Assembly (NCBI GenBank): GCA_902475415.1
Contig: CABRZK010000030.1
Span: 1-13,961, forward strand
Source: an uncultured Eubacterium sp.
GTDB lineage: Bacteria > Bacillota > Clostridia > Lachnospirales > Lachnospiraceae
Direction of reading: 5' to 3'
DNA length: 13,961 bases
A model generated the notes under the pieces. It saw only the letters and a program-made list of their open reading frames with translations. It made no database searches and was not told the origin of the DNA. Positions 7,171-13,961 of the stretch are shown piece by piece; position 1 is the first letter of the stretch, and every line of letters starts with the position of its first letter. The position numbers were made by a program, and so were the translations under genes.

Positions 7171-8307
7171 CTATTTCTGTTTTACATAAACCCTTGGAAT
7201 TCTCTTGTTCAGATCACAGACAAATTCATAATTAAACCGTCCTGACAGATCACCAAGTTCTTCCAGTGTAATGCATTCCGCACCGTCACGGCCGATCAGC
7301 GTTACTTCATCTCCCGGACATACATCAGCAATATCCGTCACATCCACCATCATCTGATCCATGCAGACTCTGCCGCAAATTGGAGCACGCTGTCCATGTA
7401 TCAGTACATATCCTTTATTTGACAGACTGCGTGGATATCCGTCTGCATAGCCTACCGGGACTGTTGCTACCTGCATCGGTTTTTCCACTTCGAAAGTTCC
7501 ACCATAACTGATGATTCTTCCCGGTTCCAACTCTTTGACATGTACTACATGACTTCTGAGTGAAAGTAGCGGCTGCAGATCGATATTGTCTTTGTCCACC
7601 TCATCTGACGGCCACAAACCATATAAAATAATACCTGCGCGGACAATATCCTTATTGTATTCCGGCAGATCCACAATACCTGCACTGTTCGAAACATGAT
7701 GAATCGGGATCGATACCTGGCGATCATCCAGCCATGCAATCATCTGTTCATAGGCATCTGCCTGTTTCTTTGTAAATGTCTTGTCTGTCTCATCTGCCTT
7801 GGAAAAATGAGTGAAGATTCCCTCTACCATAATATTCGGCAATTTTGCAATCTGTGCAATCTCATCGGCAGACGTTTCATTAACCTGAAAACCAATCCGG
7901 CTCATTCCTGTATCCAGTTTAATATGAATCCGGCAGACTTTGTTCTGTCGAACGGCTTCCTGTGACAACTGTTTCGCACGGTTCAGTGAAAAAACAGCCG
8001 GTCTCAGATTTTCCTTTACAATCTGCTCATCATACTCCGGGAAAGTATATCCAAGAATCAGAATCGATTTTTTGATTCCATTGCTGTAGAGTTCTTCTGC
8101 CTCTTCCGGAGTCGCCACCGCATAACCCCAGACATCCTCTCTTTTTTCCATCACTTCTGCCAGAGGCAATGCTCCATGTCCATAACCATCCGCTTTTACA
8201 ACAGCAATTATTTTTGTACCTTCACTGATACAGCGATGTATCTCATCTAAATTATGTGTCAGTGCATCCAGATCGACGTCTGCACATATTCTACGATAAT
8301 CTTTCAT
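7171..8307 (-). CDS. alr: Alanine racemase (PLP-dependent)
   Basis: Alr interconverts L- and D-alanine in the cytoplasm, supplying D-alanine for peptidoglycan. The 378-residue length is standard. Lys38 in VVKADGYGHG is the pyridoxal-phosphate lysine, and Tyr268 in RIISYGGTF is the second catalytic base. The VCMDQMMVDVT block (314-324) is also typical of the C-terminal domain. The start codon overlaps the nnr stop in an ATGA junction (8304-8307), and an AGGAGG inside the end of nnr lies 13 bases upstream, so translation is probably coupled to nnr. mazF follows 87 bases downstream. The order resembles the Bacillus acpS-ydcC-alr-ndoAI-ndoA region, with an NAD(P)HX repair gene in front. No odd features seen. 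Confidence 0.97.
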   Translation of the reverse strand: MKDYRRICADVDLDALTHNLDEIHRCISEGTKIIAVVKADGYGHGALPLAEVMEKREDVWGYAVATPEEAEELYSNGIKKSILILGYTFPEYDEQIVKENLRPAVFSLNRAKQLSQEAVRQNKVCRIHIKLDTGMSRIGFQVNETSADEIAQIAKLPNIMVEGIFTHFSKADETDKTFTKKQADAYEQMIAWLDDRQVSIPIHHVSNSAGIVDLPEYNKDIVRAGIILYGLWPSDEVDKDNIDLQPLLSLRSHVVHVKELEPGRIISYGGTFEVEKPMQVATVPVGYADGYPRSLSNKGYVLIHGQRAPICGRVCMDQMMVDVTDIADVCPGDEVTLIGRDGAECITLEELGDLSGRFNYEFVCDLNKRIPRVYVKQK

Positions 8308-9815
8308 TGTTTCTTTGTGTCCTCCTGTTTCCGCAACACATCTATAATTCCTTCCACAATATCACTGGCCATCATTGCACAACGGCCACGTTTTTCTGCC
8401 GCAGCATCTCCCGACAGTCCATGCACATAAACACCAAGTGGTGCCGCCAGCTCTGGTTCCATATGCTGTGCCAGAAGTGCTCCGATCACACCGCTTAACA
8501 CATCTCCGGCGCCAGCTGTCGCCATACCATGGTTGCCACTCAGATTGATAAAGCTTTGTCCATTCGGCAATGCCGTCACGGTACGGGCATCTTTCAGTAC
8601 AACAGTAACCTGATGCTTTGCAGCATATGCTACAGCGGTCTGCGCAAGCTGATCCTGAATCTTCCCGATTGGAAATCCTGTTAATCTGGACATTTCTCCC
8701 AGATGCGGTGTAATGATTAGTCTGGTCTGTACTTCCTGCCACCAGTCTGTATGCTGCGCAATCAGATTCAGCGCATCTGCATCACACAGACACGGAACCT
8801 GTACCTGGCGCAACAGTTCATGTAACATTTTTTCTGCCAGCTCTGACTGACTGATTCCAGGGCCCGCCACCACAGCATCTGCCCAACGTAATTGTGTTTC
8901 TACAAATTCTACCACATCTGTACAGTCATTGTAAACCGCCAGAACAGCCTCCGGTATCTGTTCCTGCAAAATCAGACGATTTTCTTCCACCGTGGCCACC
9001 CGAACCAGTCCACATCCCATCCGGTAAGCCGCTTTCGCCGCAAAAACAGCTGCACCGGCCATCTGTTCGGATCCTGCCAGAATCAGCAGTTTTCCATAAC
9101 TTCCCTTATTAGACCGGTTTTTCCGTTCCGGAAGCAGGTTCAGATCTTCGGATTCCATCACCTGAACCTGCGGTTGCATCTCAAACAGGCTCTGTTCATC
9201 TATTCCTATATCAGCCACATACAATGTTCCTGTATATTCTGCTCCCGGATACAGTAACTGCCCGATTTTTGCAAACCCAAATGTCACCGTCAGATCAGCC
9301 CTGAAAGCTGTCCCCATCACCATTCCGGAATCTGCCGAAATGCCGGAAGCAATATCTACTGCCACTTTATATCCAGACTGTTTATTCATCATCTGAATCA
9401 AGTCTGCATATCTGCCGGAAACTGCACGACTCAGCCCGATTCCAAATATAGCATCCACAATTACGTCCATGTTTTCTTCTGGATATGCTTCCGTAATACA
9501 TACACCATACTGTTCTGCAATAAAAAGCTGTCGTTTTGTCTCTTCAGTCACTCTTTCACGATTTCCCGCGAAAAAAACAGTCACATCATAACCTTTCAGC
9601 CAGAGCAGACGACCAACTGCCACACCATCCCCACCGTTATTGCCGGAACCGCAGACCACCAACACTTTTGTCTTCGGAATCGGAAAACGATTTATTATTT
9701 CCTGTACAGTAGCAAGTGCTGCACGCTCCATCAATACAGCCGACAACATTCCTCTGCGCTGCATCGTATTCTCATCACATTGCTTCATTTCATGACTGTT
9801 TAAGATATATTTCAT
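8304..9815 (-). CDS. nnr: Bifunctional NAD(P)H-hydrate epimerase/dehydratase (NAD(P)HX repair)
   Basis: NADH and NADPH become hydrated to S- and R-NAD(P)HX. The N-terminal YjeF_N domain epimerises the forms, and the C-terminal ribokinase-like domain dehydrates the S form using ADP, regenerating NAD(P)H. The 503-residue protein has both: GSGNNGGDGVAVGRLL (56-71) marks the epimerase, and NKGSYGKLLILAGS (236-249), GPGISQSE and GNHGMATAGAGDVLSG (427-442, with catalytic Asp438) mark the dehydratase. His429 stands where many homologues have Pro. The frame extends 63 bases further up, but the ATG at 9813-9815 has an AGGGAAGG site five bases upstream and starts MKYILNSHEMKQCD, as in the family. It lies downstream of rex after a 97-base gap with a hairpin and overlaps alr by four bases. 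Co-location with the NADH sensor Rex fits its function. Confidence 0.95.
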   Translation of the reverse strand: MKYILNSHEMKQCDENTMQRRGMLSAVLMERAALATVQEIINRFPIPKTKVLVVCGSGNNGGDGVAVGRLLWLKGYDVTVFFAGNRERVTEETKRQLFIAEQYGVCITEAYPEENMDVIVDAIFGIGLSRAVSGRYADLIQMMNKQSGYKVAVDIASGISADSGMVMGTAFRADLTVTFGFAKIGQLLYPGAEYTGTLYVADIGIDEQSLFEMQPQVQVMESEDLNLLPERKNRSNKGSYGKLLILAGSEQMAGAAVFAAKAAYRMGCGLVRVATVEENRLILQEQIPEAVLAVYNDCTDVVEFVETQLRWADAVVAGPGISQSELAEKMLHELLRQVQVPCLCDADALNLIAQHTDWWQEVQTRLIITPHLGEMSRLTGFPIGKIQDQLAQTAVAYAAKHQVTVVLKDARTVTALPNGQSFINLSGNHGMATAGAGDVLSGVIGALLAQHMEPELAAPLGVYVHGLSGDAAAEKRGRCAMMASDIVEGIIDVLRKQEDTKKQ

Positions 9816-9856
9816 GATATCCTTCCCTTCTGATTTTTTCCGGATACAAAGAGCAA

Positions 9857-9885
9857 ATGCGCTCTGTCCTGAGAACAAAGCGCAT
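9857..9885 (-). other. Long hairpin between rex and nnr (possible attenuator, processing site or weak terminator)
   Basis: On the minus strand ATGCGCTTTGTTC (9873-9885) pairs over all 13 positions, with two G-U pairs, with GGACAGAGCGCAT (9857-9869) around a TCA loop. The following bases are T-rich (TTGCTCTTTGT) but not a clean U-tract. A competing short helix, AGAGC with GCTCT, uses part of the 3' arm. No promoter for nnr was found in the gap, so this hairpin may set the ratio of rex to nnr-alr-mazF transcript. Confidence 0.55.
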
Positions 9886-9912
9886 CCTGATTTTCACTTA
9901 ACTGATGTCGAT

Positions 9913-10548
9913 TTATTTACCATCCTGTCTGCGAACAATGTTGTAGGACAGTTGCATCAAGCTGTCAGACAGATGAACATTTTCCACTACCACATCATCC
10001 GGAAGTTCCAGATCCAGGTGTGCGAAATTCCAGATAGCATGAATGCCAAGTTCCACCAGCTTTTCCGCTGCCTGCTCCGCTTTTTCTTTCGGAAGTGTCA
10101 GCACAGCGATATCTACACGCTGTGTTTTCAAAAATTCCGGAAGTTCATCCATCATATGTATCTCGATTCCACGAACTGACAATCCTGCCAGTGCCGGATT
10201 GACATCAAATAATCCGGTGATTACAAATCCACGTTTTTCAAATTTAACATAATTTGCCAACGCCTGGCCCATATTACCGGCTCCGACTACTATAATATTA
10301 TGCTGTCGGTCAAGTCCTAAAATCTTTCCGATTTCTTCATACAGATACTGTACATTATAGCCGTATCCCTGCTGCCCAAATCCACCAAAATTATTCAGAT
10401 CCTGTCGAATCTGTGATGCTGTAACTTTCATACGCACACTGAGTTCATTGGATGAAATTCGTTCCACTCCAGCATCCAGTAATTCTCCAAGATACCGATA
10501 ATATCGGGGCATTCGCCGTATGACAGCCTGCGAAATTTCCTTTTGCAT
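9913..10548 (-). CDS. rex: Redox-sensing transcriptional repressor Rex
   Basis: Rex is a dimeric repressor that leaves DNA when the NADH/NAD+ ratio rises, releasing fermentation and NADH-reoxidation genes. The 211-residue protein has an N-terminal winged helix (about 1-80), with SELSVRMK-like recognition region and SQIRQDLNNFGGFGQQGYGY (45-64), typical of clostridial Rex. A Rossmann domain with GAGNMG (89-94) and Asp115 at the end of the second strand (NADH preference) follows. The C-terminal helix is the usual domain-swap element. The ATG at 10546-10548 is preceded by GGAGGAG. The promoter is a perfect consensus match overlapped by a Rex-like operator, so it probably represses itself. nnr follows after 97 bases. 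The family call is firm; the target genes elsewhere cannot be seen. Confidence 0.97.
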   Translation of the reverse strand: MQKEISQAVIRRMPRYYRYLGELLDAGVERISSNELSVRMKVTASQIRQDLNNFGGFGQQGYGYNVQYLYEEIGKILGLDRQHNIIVVGAGNMGQALANYVKFEKRGFVITGLFDVNPALAGLSVRGIEIHMMDELPEFLKTQRVDIAVLTLPKEKAEQAAEKLVELGIHAIWNFAHLDLELPDDVVVENVHLSDSLMQLSYNIVRRQDGK

Positions 10549-10571
10549 TATTCTTATACTCCTCCAACCAT

Positions 10572-10586
10572 CTGTATTTTCTACAG
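10572..10586. repeat. Small inverted repeat in the rex 5' untranslated region
   Basis: CTGTA and TACAG are perfect complements around a five-base centre, in the region just downstream of the expected rex transcription start and upstream of the ribosome binding site. It does not match a Rex operator. It may be a minor mRNA hairpin or chance. Confidence 0.25.
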
Positions 10587-10598
10587 TTATCTATGGTC

Positions 10599-10627
10599 AT
10601 TATATACACTTCGTTTCTTTTTGTCAA
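10599..10627 (-). promoter_or_regulatory. Perfect-consensus sigma-A promoter of rex
   Basis: On the minus strand TTGACA (10622-10627) and TATAAT (10599-10604) are both exact consensus hexamers and are separated by exactly 17 bases. Transcription would start roughly 43 bases before the rex ATG. The -35 begins eight bases after the ABC-F stop codon. A promoter this strong usually needs repression, which fits the overlapping Rex-like operator. Confidence 0.9.
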
Positions 10628-10638
10628 TTTTTTATCAA
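10621..10638 (-). promoter_or_regulatory. Candidate Rex operator over the rex -35 box
   Basis: The minus-strand 18-mer TTGATAAAAAATTGACAA matches the clostridial Rex consensus TTGTTAANNNNTTAACAA, as I recall it, at 12 of 14 defined positions. It covers the whole -35 hexamer and also the stop codon of the upstream ABC-F gene (10635-10637). Binding there would block RNA polymerase and so give autoregulation. A/T-rich promoter sequence can look like this by chance, which limits confidence. Confidence 0.6.
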
Positions 10639-12554
10639 TCAGATTCCAGTTCTTCCCACTCTTCATATAACTGATCCAGTTTTTCCTGTACTTCCATCTG
10701 CTCACTGTGAAGTTTTCCAAGCTTCGCAGAGTTAGTTGCCACTGCAGGATCCTGAAACTGCTCGTCCAGCTCTGCCAGCTTGTTTTCCAGCTTTTCAATC
10801 TCTGCCTCCACCTTCTTCAGACGGTTCTGTATCTTACGTTTCTTTGCCTGTTCTTCCTTCTGGGACTGCCAGTCTGTTTTTCCTTCCGATACTTCTTCTG
10901 TTTTTACTGCTTCTGACACATCAGAACTGTTCAGGTAAGCCCGTTCATTCGTTTCCCGCTTTTCCAGATAATAATCATAATTACCGATATAATTAACAAT
11001 ACTCTGTTCTGTCAAATTCAGGATACGTGTCGCTGTCCTGTTAATAAAATAACGGTCATGGGAAACAAATAATACTGTTCCTTCATATCGATTCAACGCA
11101 GACTCCAGAATTTCCTTGGAAGCAATATCCAAATGGTTCGTCGGCTCATCCAGAATCAGAAAGTTCGCCTCTGACAGCATCAGTTTTGCCAGCGACAGGC
11201 GGCCGCGCTCACCACCGCTGAGATCACTGACTTTTTTGAACACATCATCTTCGGTAAACAGAAAAGCTGCCAGTATATTACGGATTCTGGTCTGAGTCAG
11301 TTTCGGATAATCATCTGCAATTTCTTCCATCAGCGTCTTATCCATATGCAATACCTGCTGTTCCTGATCGTAATAGCCGATTTTTACATTGGTTCCAAGT
11401 GTAAAAGAACCGGCATCCGCATCTACTTTTTCATTCAGGATCTTTAAAATCGTCGTTTTTCCGGTTCCGTTCTGACCAATCAGGGCCACACGTTCTCCAC
11501 GTTTGATTTCAAAAGAAATATCCTGAAACAGTTTTTTATTTTCATATGCTTTTGACAGGCCTTCCACCCGCAGCACATCATTTCCGCTGATAATGGATGG
11601 TGTCAGTGTCATATGCATCTCGGACTTTTCTTCCTGTGGTTTTTCCAGTACATCAATCTTCGCCAGCTGCTTTTCACGGCTTTCTGCCCGTTTAATGGAT
11701 TTTTCACGATTGAAAGATTTCAGTTTTTCAATAACAGCTTCCTGATGTTTGATCTCACGTTGCTGATTGTAATATGCCCGCATGGCTTCTTCCCGGGCAA
11801 ACTCTGCTTTTTTTGCATAGTCTGTATAATTTCCATCGTAAACAGCTGATTTGTGCATACTGATTTCAACCACTTTTGTCACGATTCGATCCAGAAAATA
11901 CCGATCATGGGCTACGATCACAACAGCACCTTTATAATTCAGCAAAAATGTCTCAAGCCACTGGATGGATTCAATATCCAAATGGTTGGTCGGCTCATCC
12001 AGCAGAATGATATCCGGATGGGTTACCAGCAGACGTGCCAGAGACACACGGGTTTTCTGACCTCCGGAAAGTTCATTGCAGTGTTTTTCAAAATCATCCT
12101 CTGAAAATCCAAGTCCCTTTAACACACCGGACACTTCGCTGCGGTATGCATATCCATCCCGGGTTTCAAACTCATGCAATAATTTATGGTAGCTTTCCAT
12201 ATAACTTTCCATCTCATCTTTTGAAACAGACTGCATGCCTTCTTCCATTTCACGGATTCGCTGTTCCATCTCAATGAGTTGGCGTTTTCCTTCCAGAACA
12301 GCCTCGTAGATGGTCCGTTCATCGGAAATATCCTGATGCTGCGCCAGATAACCAAGTGTCTTTCCTTTTGCCAGAGTGACACTGCCCTCATCCGCCGGCA
12401 GTTCACCCACAATAATTTTCAGCAATGTGGATTTACCGGCACCGTTAATTCCCACGATTGCTACTTTTTCCTGATCTTCCACATGAAAACTCACATTTCG
12501 GATCACCGGTTCTACACCAAATGATTTACTGATATTCTGACATGATAAAATCAT
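10635..12554 (-). CDS. ABC-F family ATPase (ribosome-associated, Uup/YdiF-like)
   Basis: ABC-F proteins are soluble twin ATPases that act at the ribosomal E site; some relieve stalling and some protect against antibiotics. There are no membrane segments. The 639-residue protein has ABC domain 1 with Walker A GINGAGKST (35-43), signature LSGGQKTR (162-169) and Walker B LLDEPTNHLD (Glu187). A charged linker follows (about 250-320), then ABC domain 2 with GQNGTGKTT (360-368), LSGGERGR (445-452) and ILDEPTNHLD (Glu470). The last 75 residues form a Lys/Glu coiled coil, as in Uup and YdiF. The frame stays open 47 codons further up, but the ATG at 12552-12554 is chosen because AAGGTGAGG (12564-12572) is nine bases upstream and the protein then begins MILSCQNISKSFG. 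Its leader has an attenuator-like hairpin. A resistance role is possible but not shown by the sequence. Confidence 0.93.
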   Translation of the reverse strand: MILSCQNISKSFGVEPVIRNVSFHVEDQEKVAIVGINGAGKSTLLKIIVGELPADEGSVTLAKGKTLGYLAQHQDISDERTIYEAVLEGKRQLIEMEQRIREMEEGMQSVSKDEMESYMESYHKLLHEFETRDGYAYRSEVSGVLKGLGFSEDDFEKHCNELSGGQKTRVSLARLLVTHPDIILLDEPTNHLDIESIQWLETFLLNYKGAVVIVAHDRYFLDRIVTKVVEISMHKSAVYDGNYTDYAKKAEFAREEAMRAYYNQQREIKHQEAVIEKLKSFNREKSIKRAESREKQLAKIDVLEKPQEEKSEMHMTLTPSIISGNDVLRVEGLSKAYENKKLFQDISFEIKRGERVALIGQNGTGKTTILKILNEKVDADAGSFTLGTNVKIGYYDQEQQVLHMDKTLMEEIADDYPKLTQTRIRNILAAFLFTEDDVFKKVSDLSGGERGRLSLAKLMLSEANFLILDEPTNHLDIASKEILESALNRYEGTVLFVSHDRYFINRTATRILNLTEQSIVNYIGNYDYYLEKRETNERAYLNSSDVSEAVKTEEVSEGKTDWQSQKEEQAKKRKIQNRLKKVEAEIEKLENKLAELDEQFQDPAVATNSAKLGKLHSEQMEVQEKLDQLYEEWEELESD

Positions 12555-12565
12555 ATGTTTATTCC

Positions 12566-12613
12566 TCACCTTAAAAATGGAATCCTGCAGACTGCAGGAT
12601 TCCTGTTTCTCAT
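12566..12613 (-). CDS. Possible 15-codon leader ORF overlapping the terminator hairpin
   Basis: An ATG at 12611-12613 opens a 15-codon frame, MRNRNPAVCRIPFLR, that crosses the whole terminator hairpin and ends with TGA at 12566-12568, inside the ABC-F ribosome binding site. A ribosome translating it would melt the hairpin and finish where ABC-F initiation begins. There is only a weak GAAG in place of a ribosome binding site, and ORFs this short arise by chance, so this is tentative. Confidence 0.2.
   Translation of the reverse strand: MRNRNPAVCRIPFLR
12572..12603 (-). terminator. Terminator hairpin in the ABC-F leader
   Basis: On the minus strand GGAATCCTGCAG (12592-12603) and CTGCAGGATTCC (12579-12590) form a perfect 12-bp inverted repeat around one base, in practice an 11-bp stem with a three-base loop. 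It is followed by ATTTTTAA (12571-12578), and the last two As of that run begin the AAGGTGAGG ribosome binding site. Any transcript reaching the ABC-F gene must pass it. A terminator placed at the ribosome binding site and not just after icd points to regulated termination. The U-tract has only five Us, so termination may be partial. Confidence 0.75.
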
Positions 12614-12641
12614 TTTTCTTCATCAGAATAAGAATTCCATC
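12576..12641 (-). promoter_or_regulatory. Possible antiterminator pairing in the ABC-F leader
   Basis: On the minus strand GATGGAATTCT (12631-12641) can pair with AGGATTCCATT (12576-12586) over 11 consecutive positions, nine Watson-Crick and two G-U. The second segment is the 3' arm of the terminator hairpin and the start of its U-tract, so this helix and the terminator cannot form together. This is the arrangement used in ribosome-mediated or ligand-mediated attenuators. The segment at 12631-12641 also lies within a tiny reading frame MMEFLF. Confidence 0.5.
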
Positions 12642-12751
12642 ATGACAGATAGCTTTATACTTTTCTATTCTGTCTGATACTGAATCATTATTCATGTCTG
12701 GCAGATTGCAGAATCAGTGGTTAAACGGAGACTGTTTTTCCGATATGCATC

Positions 12752-13961
12752 TTATGCATAGATTTTTTCCAGTGTCTCACGGATTGCTTTGATGAAATCA
12801 AGACTGTTTAATACAACTGGATTTTCCAATTCTGTAATTAATGCCAAGTCTTTTGTCATTTTACCAGATTCTATTGTATCAATACAAGCTTTTTCCAGAT
12901 TATCTGCAAATTTTACTAATTCAGGCAGATTGTCAAGCTCGCCACGCTTGCGTAATGCTCCTGTCCATGCAAAAATCGTTGCTACGGAGTTTGTGGATGT
13001 CTCCTCACCAGCCAAATGTTTGTAATAATGTCTCATAACAGTTCCATGAGCTGCTTCATACTCATATACACCACTTGGGGAAACCAGTACAGAAGTCATC
13101 ATAGCCAGAGATCCGCAGGCAGAGGAGATCATGTCACTCATAACGTCACCGTCATAGTTTTTGCATGCCCAGATGAATCCGCCTTCTGCTTTCATCACAC
13201 GAGCCACTGCATCATCAATCAGTGTATAGAAGTACTCAATTCCTGCTGCCTCGAATTTTTCTTTGTACTCTGCATCGTAAATATCCTGGAAAATATCTTT
13301 GAATGTATGGTCATATTTTTTTGAAATAGTATCTTTTGTTGCAAACCACAGATCTTGTTTCATATCCAATGCATAATTGAAACAGCTTCTTGCAAAACTC
13401 TCAATGGATTTGCAAATATTATGCTGTCCCTGAACCACACCTGCACCTGTAAAATTGTGTACTAATTCTCTTACTTCTGTTCCATCCTCAGCGGTGTAAA
13501 CCAATTCTACTTTTCCCGGTCCCGGAATCTTCATCTCAGATGCTTTGTAGACATCACCGTAAGCATGACGGGCAATTGTGATCGGTTTTTTCCAATTTTT
13601 TACACATGGCTCAATGCCTTTTACCTTGATTGGTGTACGGAATACGGTTCCATCCAGGATTGCACGGATGGTTCCGTTCGGGCTCTTCCACATTTCTTTT
13701 AAATTATATTCTTTGACACGCGCTGCATTCGGTGTGATGGTTGCACATTTAACGGCTACACCGTATTTCTGTGTGGCATAGGCAGAATCAAAGGTTACTT
13801 TATCATCTGTCTCATTTCTGTATACCAGTCCCAGATCGTAGTACTCTGTCTTTAAATCTACAAATGGAAGCAACAGTTCGTCTTTAATGTACTGCCAGAG
13901 AATTCTGGTCATCTCATCTCCGTCCATCTCTACTAAAGGTGTGGTCATTTTAATCTTTTCC
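12752..13961 (-). CDS. icd: NADP-dependent isocitrate dehydrogenase, start codon just outside the window
   Basis: The enzyme oxidatively decarboxylates isocitrate to 2-oxoglutarate, giving NADPH and the carbon skeleton for glutamate. It is of the eukaryote-like homodimeric type, not the E. coli type. An ATG exists at 13946-13948, but the frame continues upstream through four codons (Glu-Lys-Ile-Lys), and the last base of the window fits the final G of an ATG. The natural product is thus inferred to be 403 residues starting MEKIKMTTPLVEMDGDEM. With that numbering Arg100, Arg109 and Arg132 (RHAYGD) match the isocitrate-binding residues of human IDH1. Lys210, Asp273 and Asp277 (NYDGDVMSD) fit catalysis and metal binding, and His306 and Arg311 (AAHGTVMRHY) fit NADP preference. 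No terminator separates it from the ABC-F leader, so read-through is likely. Confidence 0.95.
   Translation of the reverse strand, partial: EKIKMTTPLVEMDGDEMTRILWQYIKDELLLPFVDLKTEYYDLGLVYRNETDDKVTFDSAYATQKYGVAVKCATITPNAARVKEYNLKEMWKSPNGTIRAILDGTVFRTPIKVKGIEPCVKNWKKPITIARHAYGDVYKASEMKIPGPGKVELVYTAEDGTEVRELVHNFTGAGVVQGQHNICKSIESFARSCFNYALDMKQDLWFATKDTISKKYDHTFKDIFQDIYDAEYKEKFEAAGIEYFYTLIDDAVARVMKAEGGFIWACKNYDGDVMSDMISSACGSLAMMTSVLVSPSGVYEYEAAHGTVMRHYYKHLAGEETSTNSVATIFAWTGALRKRGELDNLPELVKFADNLEKACIDTIESGKMTKDLALITELENPVVLNSLDFIKAIRETLEKIYA

Noticed and set aside
8362..8742. Minus-strand 126-codon frame inside nnr
   Set aside because: It is an alternate frame within the conserved dehydratase domain, with low-complexity Cys/Arg/Trp content and no family resemblance.
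10549..10634. Terminator after the ABC-F gene
   Set aside because: No hairpin with a U-tract is present. The gap is filled by the rex promoter and operator, so read-through into rex may occur.
12555..12695. A 47-codon in-frame N-terminal extension of the ABC-F protein
   Set aside because: The extension has no ribosome binding site, contains the terminator hairpin, and does not resemble ABC-F N-termini. The ATG at 12552-12554 has a strong site and the expected first residues.
12744..12760. Hairpin TATGCAT/ATGCATA at the icd stop codon, followed by a T-run on the plus strand
   Set aside because: It would terminate plus-strand transcription, but no plus-strand gene is present. On the minus strand it is followed by GGAAAAA and not by U. 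The T-run is part of icd codons.

Overview
The window looks like chromosomal core DNA from a low-to-mid GC Gram-positive anaerobe of the Clostridia, most likely family Lachnospiraceae. The evidence is the protein families (a clostridial-type Rex, a Bacillus-like EndoA/MazF beside alanine racemase, a TepA-type ClpP protease near an FtsK/SpoIIIE translocase), strong GGAGG-type ribosome binding sites, and sigma-A promoters with 17-bp spacers. I cannot name a genus. All eleven genes are on the minus strand, so transcription runs from high to low coordinates. No gap between genes exceeds about 230 bases. I saw no tRNA, rRNA, CRISPR, insertion sequence or phage gene.

In transcription order the right end holds icd (NADP isocitrate dehydrogenase), whose start codon appears to fall two bases outside the window. 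A 197-base leader follows, then an ABC-F ATPase gene. That leader holds a perfect 12-bp hairpin with a U-tract directly before the ribosome binding site, and an upstream segment able to pair with the hairpin's 3' arm. This is the layout of a transcription attenuator and is the most interesting signal here.

Next is rex (NADH-sensing repressor). Its promoter is a perfect consensus match and is overlapped by an 18-base Rex-like operator that also covers the ABC-F stop codon. Rex leads into nnr (bifunctional NAD(P)HX repair enzyme), alr (alanine racemase, start overlapping the nnr stop) and a MazF/EndoA RNase with no antitoxin gene beside it. The grouping joins NADH sensing, repair of damaged NAD(P)H, D-alanine supply for the wall and an RNA-cleaving toxin.

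Three separately promoted genes follow: a soluble CBS/CorC-domain protein, yebC (YebC/TACO1 family) with a strong terminator, and a lone glgA (glycogen synthase) with its own strong promoter and terminator. The left end holds a TepA-like ClpP-family protease, then uppP (undecaprenyl-diphosphatase) and ftsK as a likely two-gene unit. ftsK runs off the window: four-helix membrane domain, linker and the beginning of the alpha domain are visible, and the motor is not.

Most of the window is ordinary conserved housekeeping sequence. The items worth a second look are regulatory (the ABC-F leader, the Rex operator, the rex-nnr hairpin, repeats upstream of two promoters) and the unpaired MazF.
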